DNA from: Lactobacillus sp. UBA5804
Lineage (GTDB): Bacteria; Bacillota; Bacilli; Lactobacillales; Lactobacillaceae
Direction of reading: 5' to 3'
Assembly (NCBI GenBank): GCA_002418055.1
Contig: DIDI01000047.1
Location: forward strand, 27,332-38,123
Length of the DNA stretch: 10,792 bases
Shown one piece after another: positions 6,413 through 10,792 of the stretch. Each line of letters begins with the position of its first letter. Position 1 is the first letter of the stretch. Both the position numbers and the translations under genes were made by a program. The notes beneath the pieces were generated by a model. It was given only the letters and a program-made list of their open reading frames with translations, was not told the origin of the DNA and did no database searches.

Positions 6413-9412
6413 TTAATGTTGTGCTTTGAAAATCATCAGTTCTTGTCCAGAGACGCAGCTCCCTACGGCCTTAAAGACGGTCAGCTGAATGGCTTTAGCA
6501 GTGACGTTACGTAAGCCAATCACCTTATTCTTATTATCCGCTTTCCATGAAATGCGGTCGCCATAAGGCGTGAAGTGGCTACCATCTTGCGAGCTGGCGA
6601 GTTGAACGCTAAGTGGATCGCCGGTACTATCAATTGCCCGCGGGACAAAGACAATCCGGCTGAGTTCTGTAAGTTCTTCAAAGGTAAAAGTTAGGACCAA
6701 TGGTGCTGCTTCACTAACGCCAGTGGCAGTTTGCCATTCGCTGGCAAGTTTTAAGTCGGTCAGATAGGCCAACGGATGGTCGGGGGCACTTGACAAGTTG
6801 CTATCAACGTGCAGATGCCGCATGGCATAATCCAGTTGTCGCGGTTTTGTGACCGCACCGAATGGGTCGGACCATTCCGAAACTTTATTGCCCGCAAGAT
6901 AACGTAAACGGAAGAGATAACGGGTATGTGGTGCTAGTTCATGGAAAGTAAAATGATTTCCCTGTAGCCCAACGTATAAAATGCCATTTACTTCAATTTG
7001 GACTTCATTGGTGATGGTTGGCCAAGACACCGTAATCGAGTGAGCACTTGTTTTCTCCCCTAGAATAGTCGGTTGCTTTGGCGAACGCAATAAAGCATCG
7101 GTAATCGCATGAGCAACTCGGTTACCACCATAGTTAAAGTTGCGAATGGTTAATTCGAGTTTCGTCTGTGCAATATCCCGAGGGGTTAGTTTGATTTGTA
7201 GGGCTTGCTGGCGTGGCGGTTGGTAACCGTCGAATTCTGGTAGCCAGCTGTAGTGTGTATTGTAGAAGAAACCTTCTTTGGCATGTGCGAAGGTTTCGAC
7301 CGTCCCATACTCTTGGAGTTTAATAATGCGATCATTAATTTTAAGTTGTACACCATCAGGGTAATGGTCGGTTAACAGATTTAAAGTGGTGCCAGCTTGG
7401 GTGACCATTCCGGGATAACTGCCAATCGTGGGTGCGATTTTAATGGTTAAGGTGCTGTCAACTAAACTGCTGCTCAGATGGGTGCTAGCGTAATGGTGGG
7501 CATGACGATCATCATCTTCATAGCTGTCATAATGACTCTGACCTTGAGGATAGATGACGTATTGTCGTTTCCCTAGGTCAAAGATTGCACCGCCACGGAC
7601 GAAGACGGGGAGATGCCACAGTGGGTAAGAACGGTTGTTGTAGACTCGGCCACCAACGAGTGGTTCTCCCGTGAAGAGATCAATCCAGAGCGTACGATGA
7701 TCCGGTAGGTACAACTTATCTTTTTTAGAATGACCGTTTGCATCTTCACGACCGCTGTAGATAGGAGCAACGAGCAAATTTGGTCCTAATAAATATTCAG
7801 TCCCAACTTGGGTCGTGTAGTTAAGCTGTTCATGTGGAAATTCCCAAAATAATGGTCGCATCACTGGTTGGCCAGCTTGAGTGGCATGTATTAACGTGTA
7901 CAGATAAGCCGCTAACTTGGTACGTAGAGCCAGATAAGCGCGATTAATTGCAGTCATTTTAGCGTTGTAGACGAACGGCGTCTTACTATAACGGCCTTGG
8001 TCATTGATAAAGCAGAGAATGGGGCTGAGCGCTTTCCATTCAAAATCCCGAATCGCCATTTGGGCGTTGCCACCACCCGCACCGCCATCGACCGTCATAC
8101 CGACGAGGGGCTGTCCCGATAAACTTGAACCTAGGATACCAGCAACTTGAACGGGAATATTGTGCCAGTCGCCACCGGCCGCATTAACCAGCAGAACTAG
8201 CTGATTTTGATTGCCGATAAAGCCTTGATCACTGAGCATAAACTGCCGCGCAGAAGTTTGATTAGCAGCGAGGGTGTTGTTAATTTGTTTTATGGTGGCT
8301 GAAGTTGGTGAACTGGTCAGTACAAAGTGAATGCTAGCTGCCAATTTTTGCGGGCTAGCAGCTGACCATAAGCCCAGAGCTAATTCGTGAGTTTCAGCAT
8401 AATCGGCTAAGGTCGCTAGGCTTTGCGGGTCAACTGGGGCTTGCCCATAGTTGGGAATGAGCCAACCTAGGGGAAAACCGTGGCGCAGATAACGATCAAT
8501 CATGGCGCGTGCGGAGAACTGAAACGTTTCTTCGCCGTTGAGTGAGGCCTTGCCAGCGGCTTGGTTAGGATTGCTCGTGCGCAAATAATAATGTCCGTCT
8601 TCGAACAAATCTGCTTGTCGTTCTTTGGCCAGCGCCGGTTGCCATAAGGTAGTTAAAAAATTACCAATGTGCCCCAGCTTTAAGCAGGCCTTGGGCAAGC
8701 GGCATGGCTTGCCAGTTAGGCGATAATATTTGCTGAGCAAGTCTTGAGGAGAGTCAGCTAACAAGTAATAATTATCGAAACTAGCACTTTGGTGCATAAG
8801 GGCACTAACGGTTGGATTGGTTTTACCAAAGTCATAACAACCAGGTGCATTAGTGCGCCGCAGTTCAGCAAAGCCGGCATTCGACCAGAAGAATGGCACT
8901 TGGGTAATCACGCCATCTTCACCAGTTAGGTGGTCGCGTTTAATGATGACCTTTTGTCCCTTATGACTGAAATGTCCGTTTTGAAAACCGGCACCATAGT
9001 AAAATTCATTAGGAGCTTGTTTAATGAATTCCCAGCTTTGGTCGGCCCCTAGTTCTAAGGGACTAGCTTGGGCAAAACGCGTCCGGTGTAGCGCCTCATC
9101 AAAAATCGAGAGTAAGGCCGTTTTTTGCTGAAAAATGAGCTGATAATGACTGGACTTGATGATTAGGGCTTCACTGGTGGCTTTGGCTTGCGACGCTTCA
9201 AATAAGTCGGTATCTGCTATTAATGGGTCGGGGGTGGTTTCAGCTGGAAATTGTCCCGTTGGATCTAAATAGTAGCGGAAAATGCCATCAGCCAGGATAT
9301 AGAGCCGTGCGATTTCACCTGTGCGGTAATGCAGTTCATAATAATGTTCACATTTATTGGCTCCCGTCAGTGAACCAAGTTGGTGTTTATCCATTTGCGT
9401 CTCTTGTGTCAT
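6413..9412 (-). CDS. GH31 glycosidase-like protein with FN3 and CBM32-like domains, catalytic acids apparently lost
   Basis: The intact 999-residue protein has the plan of large GH31 enzymes related to bacterial alpha-N-acetylgalactosaminidases. Its parts are an N-terminal beta-sandwich (about 20-240; YYGAGFQNGHFSHKG at 138-152, FFWSNAG at 174-180, GCYDFG at 191-196), a (beta/alpha)8 barrel (about 241-520), and beta domains C and D (about 520-775; YEDDDRH at 631-637). An FN3 domain follows (about 779-857), then an F5/8-type, CBM32-like domain (about 858-997; YLTDLKLASEWQT, then LASSQDGSHFTPY). LSGQP (431-435) and the following VDGGAGGG (441-448) fix the register in the barrel. The strand after GLWSAAS, where GH31 carries its nucleophile Asp, reads SIHFVLTSSPTS (360-371) with no acid. 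The expected acid/base Asp before GGxW is Asn410. PNYG (320-323) has Tyr where related enzymes have Asp, as I recall them. No signal peptide is present. Start: AGGAAG 8 nt upstream. The fold is sure; hydrolytic activity is doubtful. Confidence 0.85.
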   Translation of the reverse strand: MTQETQMDKHQLGSLTGANKCEHYYELHYRTGEIARLYILADGIFRYYLDPTGQFPAETTPDPLIADTDLFEASQAKATSEALIIKSSHYQLIFQQKTALLSIFDEALHRTRFAQASPLELGADQSWEFIKQAPNEFYYGAGFQNGHFSHKGQKVIIKRDHLTGEDGVITQVPFFWSNAGFAELRRTNAPGCYDFGKTNPTVSALMHQSASFDNYYLLADSPQDLLSKYYRLTGKPCRLPKACLKLGHIGNFLTTLWQPALAKERQADLFEDGHYYLRTSNPNQAAGKASLNGEETFQFSARAMIDRYLRHGFPLGWLIPNYGQAPVDPQSLATLADYAETHELALGLWSAASPQKLAASIHFVLTSSPTSATIKQINNTLAANQTSARQFMLSDQGFIGNQNQLVLLVNAAGGDWHNIPVQVAGILGSSLSGQPLVGMTVDGGAGGGNAQMAIRDFEWKALSPILCFINDQGRYSKTPFVYNAKMTAINRAYLALRTKLAAYLYTLIHATQAGQPVMRPLFWEFPHEQLNYTTQVGTEYLLGPNLLVAPIYSGREDANGHSKKDKLYLPDHRTLWIDLFTGEPLVGGRVYNNRSYPLWHLPVFVRGGAIFDLGKRQYVIYPQGQSHYDSYEDDDRHAHHYASTHLSSSLVDSTLTIKIAPTIGSYPGMVTQAGTTLNLLTDHYPDGVQLKINDRIIKLQEYGTVETFAHAKEGFFYNTHYSWLPEFDGYQPPRQQALQIKLTPRDIAQTKLELTIRNFNYGGNRVAHAITDALLRSPKQPTILGEKTSAHSITVSWPTITNEVQIEVNGILYVGLQGNHFTFHELAPHTRYLFRLRYLAGNKVSEWSDPFGAVTKPRQLDYAMRHLHVDSNLSSAPDHPLAYLTDLKLASEWQTATGVSEAAPLVLTFTFEELTELSRIVFVPRAIDSTGDPLSVQLASSQDGSHFTPYGDRISWKADNKNKVIGLRNVTAKAIQLTVFKAVGSCVSGQELMIFKAQH

Positions 9413-9558
9413 AATTCTTTCTTCCTAATCGTCATCTTTCCTTTATTATAACGAAAAACTAAACTAAAATATAAGTATCTGACAGGCATTCAGTCTTTTT
9501 TTAAAAAAGGGTTGAGGCTGGATCAAAAGTCCGCAAAATAGAAAGTAGACTGGTACCA
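9413..9558. other. Divergent control region between the GH31-like gene and nagA
   Basis: This 146-bp spacer holds the minus-strand promoter (9445-9474), a T7A6 run (9496-9508), and a G-rich stretch GGGTTGAGGCTGG (9509-9521) followed by ATCAAAAGTCC. For nagA, TTGAGG at 9512-9517 with AAAATA at 9535-9540 (17-nt spacing) is a possible but poor promoter. The ribosome site for nagA is weak (GAAAG at 9541-9545, 13 nt from the ATG). An 8-bp palindrome TGGTACCA lies at 9551-9558, directly before the ATG. I see no clear catabolite-repression or NagR/DasR consensus site. Confidence 0.5.
9445..9474 (-). promoter_or_regulatory. Probable promoter of the GH31-like gene
   Basis: Read on the minus strand, TATAAT occupies 9450 down to 9445, 32 nt before the ATG. 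At 18-nt spacing, TTATAT (9474-9469) is a weak -35. The ribosome site AGGAAG (9426-9421) follows. An AT-rich stretch lies behind the promoter. Confidence 0.6.
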
Positions 9559-10716
9559 ATGACATATTATCTGCATGCCGATAAATTTTTTTTAGAGAAT
9601 CAAACTGAATGGGGCGGTTTTCTAGAGGTGACGAGCGACGGTCATTTTGGTCGTTATTTGTCTGAGCAGGATCGTCCAACGAGTAAGATTATCGATTATT
9701 CAGGAAAATGGATTGCTCCGGGATTGGTGGATACGCATATTCATGGCTTGTTAGCCGAGGATGTGATGAAACTAAATTGGGCCGGGATTGATCGTATTTC
9801 GCAAGGTTTATTGCAAGCCGGGGTCACTTCTTGGCTACCGACAACCATTACTGCCGACCGTGAGGCTTTGACGCAGGTCTGTGAACTGATTGCGGCTCAT
9901 CAAGGCCGCGAATCTGGAGCAAAAATTCAAGGGATTCACTTTGAAGGTCCCTTCTTTACGCCGGAGCATGCGGGTGCTGAAAACCGCAAATATATGACTG
10001 ATCCTGATTTAGTGCAATTTAAGCGCTGGTTTGATGCGAGTCATGGCTTACTACGGAAAATTTCGCTAGCACCAGAACGCGCAGGTTCAGCTGACTTCAT
10101 TCGAGCTGCTGCTAACATGGGCGTCGTTGTTTCATTAGGACACTCCAGTGCGAGCTATGATCAAGCAATGGCGGGCGTTGAGGCTGGGGCCACGATGTTT
10201 ACCCATACTTATAATGGGATGCCACCGTTATCGCACCATGAACCCACGATTACCAATGCGGCTTTTGCTGCTCGCTTGGTTACGGATGAACTGATTTGTG
10301 ATGGCCATCATGTTTCACAATCAGCAATCCGGGCGTTAATTCAGGCCAAAGGCTGCGAACATATCTGTCTGATTACGGACTGTATGGAAGCAGGGATGAT
10401 GCCGGATGGGGATTATATCCTAGGTGAGTTACCGGTTTATGTCAAAGATGGCATGGCGCGACTGAAACAAGGCGATAATTTAGCCGGCTCGGTCTTACTG
10501 TTGAAGGATGCAGTGAAGCACCTTGTTGACTGGGAAATTGTGCGCGCAGAGGATGCGATTATGATGGCGTCCTATGTGCCAGCTAAGAGTATTAATCGGC
10601 TGGCGCAATGCGGTTCAATTAAACCAGATAAAGCTGCCGACTTCTTGGTGCTAAACCCTGATTTAACCTTGGCCGAAACTTATTTAGATGGGGTTTCACG
10701 TTATCGAGCTAAATAA
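9559..10716 (+). CDS. nagA: N-acetylglucosamine-6-phosphate deacetylase (NagA-like, with a changed phosphate-loop residue)
   Basis: This cytoplasmic amidohydrolase of 385 residues removes acetate from N-acetylglucosamine-6-phosphate (or a related N-acetylhexosamine-6-phosphate), feeding amino-sugar catabolism and wall precursor recycling. Length and motifs are those of Lactobacillales NagA. They include GLVDTHIHG (55-63), GVTSWLPTT (88-96), HFEGPFF (127-133; metal ligand Glu129), LGHSSAS (193-199; His195), FTHTYNGM (214-221; His216), CDGHHV (247-252; His251), LITDCMEAG (271-279; catalytic Asp274) and LAGSVLLLKDAV (308-319). In most NagA the loop after the NxM segment reads REPG, whose Arg (Arg227 in E. 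coli) contacts substrate phosphate. Here the loop is SHHEPT and residue 227 is His. The start fits the conserved N-terminus YYLHADKFFLEN. It is a single-gene unit divergent from the GH31-like gene and ends at a terminator. The enzyme class is secure; the exact sugar is less so. Confidence 0.92.
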   Translation: MTYYLHADKFFLENQTEWGGFLEVTSDGHFGRYLSEQDRPTSKIIDYSGKWIAPGLVDTHIHGLLAEDVMKLNWAGIDRISQGLLQAGVTSWLPTTITADREALTQVCELIAAHQGRESGAKIQGIHFEGPFFTPEHAGAENRKYMTDPDLVQFKRWFDASHGLLRKISLAPERAGSADFIRAAANMGVVVSLGHSSASYDQAMAGVEAGATMFTHTYNGMPPLSHHEPTITNAAFAARLVTDELICDGHHVSQSAIRALIQAKGCEHICLITDCMEAGMMPDGDYILGELPVYVKDGMARLKQGDNLAGSVLLLKDAVKHLVDWEIVRAEDAIMMASYVPAKSINRLAQCGSIKPDKAADFLVLNPDLTLAETYLDGVSRYRAK

Positions 10717-10735
10717 TTCGTTAAATGGCTTAAAG

Positions 10736-10768
10736 AGCAAGTGTTCAGGCGATGGATGCTTGCTTTTT
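10736..10768 (+). terminator. Rho-independent terminator of nagA
   Basis: AGCAAG (10736-10741) pairs with CTTGCT (10759-10764). The stem extends inward by six weaker pairs including G-U wobbles, around a 5-nt loop, and T residues follow to 10768. The remaining 24 bases of the window show nothing recognisable. Confidence 0.75.
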
Positions 10769-10792
10769 AGTACCATTGGGCTAAATCCTTAA

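Noticed and set aside
6413..9412. GH31-like gene as a decayed pseudogene
   Set aside because: There is no frameshift or stop in 999 codons, the promoter, ribosome site and terminator are in place, and all domains are complete; a maintained non-catalytic protein fits better.
9480..9494. TGACAGGCATTCAG as a catabolite-responsive element
   Set aside because: The central CG and several flanking positions of the consensus are missing.
9551..9558. Palindrome TGGTACCA before nagA as a NagR/DasR-type operator
   Set aside because: Such operators pair TGGT and ACCA half-sites separated by several bases; here they abut. An 8-bp palindrome can arise by chance.
1..10792. CRISPR arrays, insertion sequences, prophage genes, tRNA or rRNA
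   Set aside because: No regularly spaced repeats, terminal inverted repeats with a transposase, or RNA gene cores were seen on reading both strands.

Overview
This window looks like chromosomal DNA from a low-to-mid-GC Gram-positive bacterium, most probably a member of the Lactobacillaceae or close kin. The grounds are strong AGGAGG-type ribosome sites, TATAAT -10 boxes, TTG and GTG starts, compact hairpin-plus-T terminators, a Lactobacillales-type NagA, a ddl gene and a yibE-yibF pair. I cannot name a species. I see no insertion sequence, prophage gene, CRISPR array, rRNA or tRNA.

Layout, left to right. (1) 1-50 is the terminator of a gene outside the window. (2) 134-1672 (+) is a two-gene unit: a TetR-type repressor with a TTG start, then a four-helix membrane protein 6 nt downstream, closed by a strong terminator. 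(3) 1828-3609 (+) is ddl, the peptidoglycan dipeptide ligase, tightly followed by a MerR-like/coiled-coil DNA-binding protein; a hairpin terminator follows. (4) 3688-6363 (+) is a three-gene overlapping unit: yibE-like, yibF-like (GTG start, 4-nt overlap) and an alpha/beta hydrolase (11-nt overlap). It ends at a bidirectional terminator shared with the next, convergent gene. (5) 6413-9412 (-) is a 999-residue GH31 glycosidase-like protein with C-terminal FN3 and CBM32-like domains. (6) 9559-10716 (+), divergent from it across 146 bp, is nagA (amino-sugar-6-phosphate deacetylase), followed by a terminator.

Functionally the window mixes cell-wall synthesis (ddl), a membrane transporter-like pair with an esterase, a repressor/membrane-protein pair, and a probable amino-sugar locus. 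The most notable observation is in the last. The GH31 protein keeps the scaffold of the family that includes alpha-N-acetylgalactosaminidases. However, the acidic residues expected at the nucleophile strand and at the acid/base position seem to be gone, although the 999-codon frame is intact. The adjacent NagA also departs from the family at the residue that corresponds to the phosphate-binding arginine. Together they could be a specialised or non-catalytic amino-sugar module. The ddl product has Tyr, not Phe, at the depsipeptide-switch position, which predicts ordinary D-Ala-D-Ala synthesis and so a vancomycin-sensitive wall precursor.
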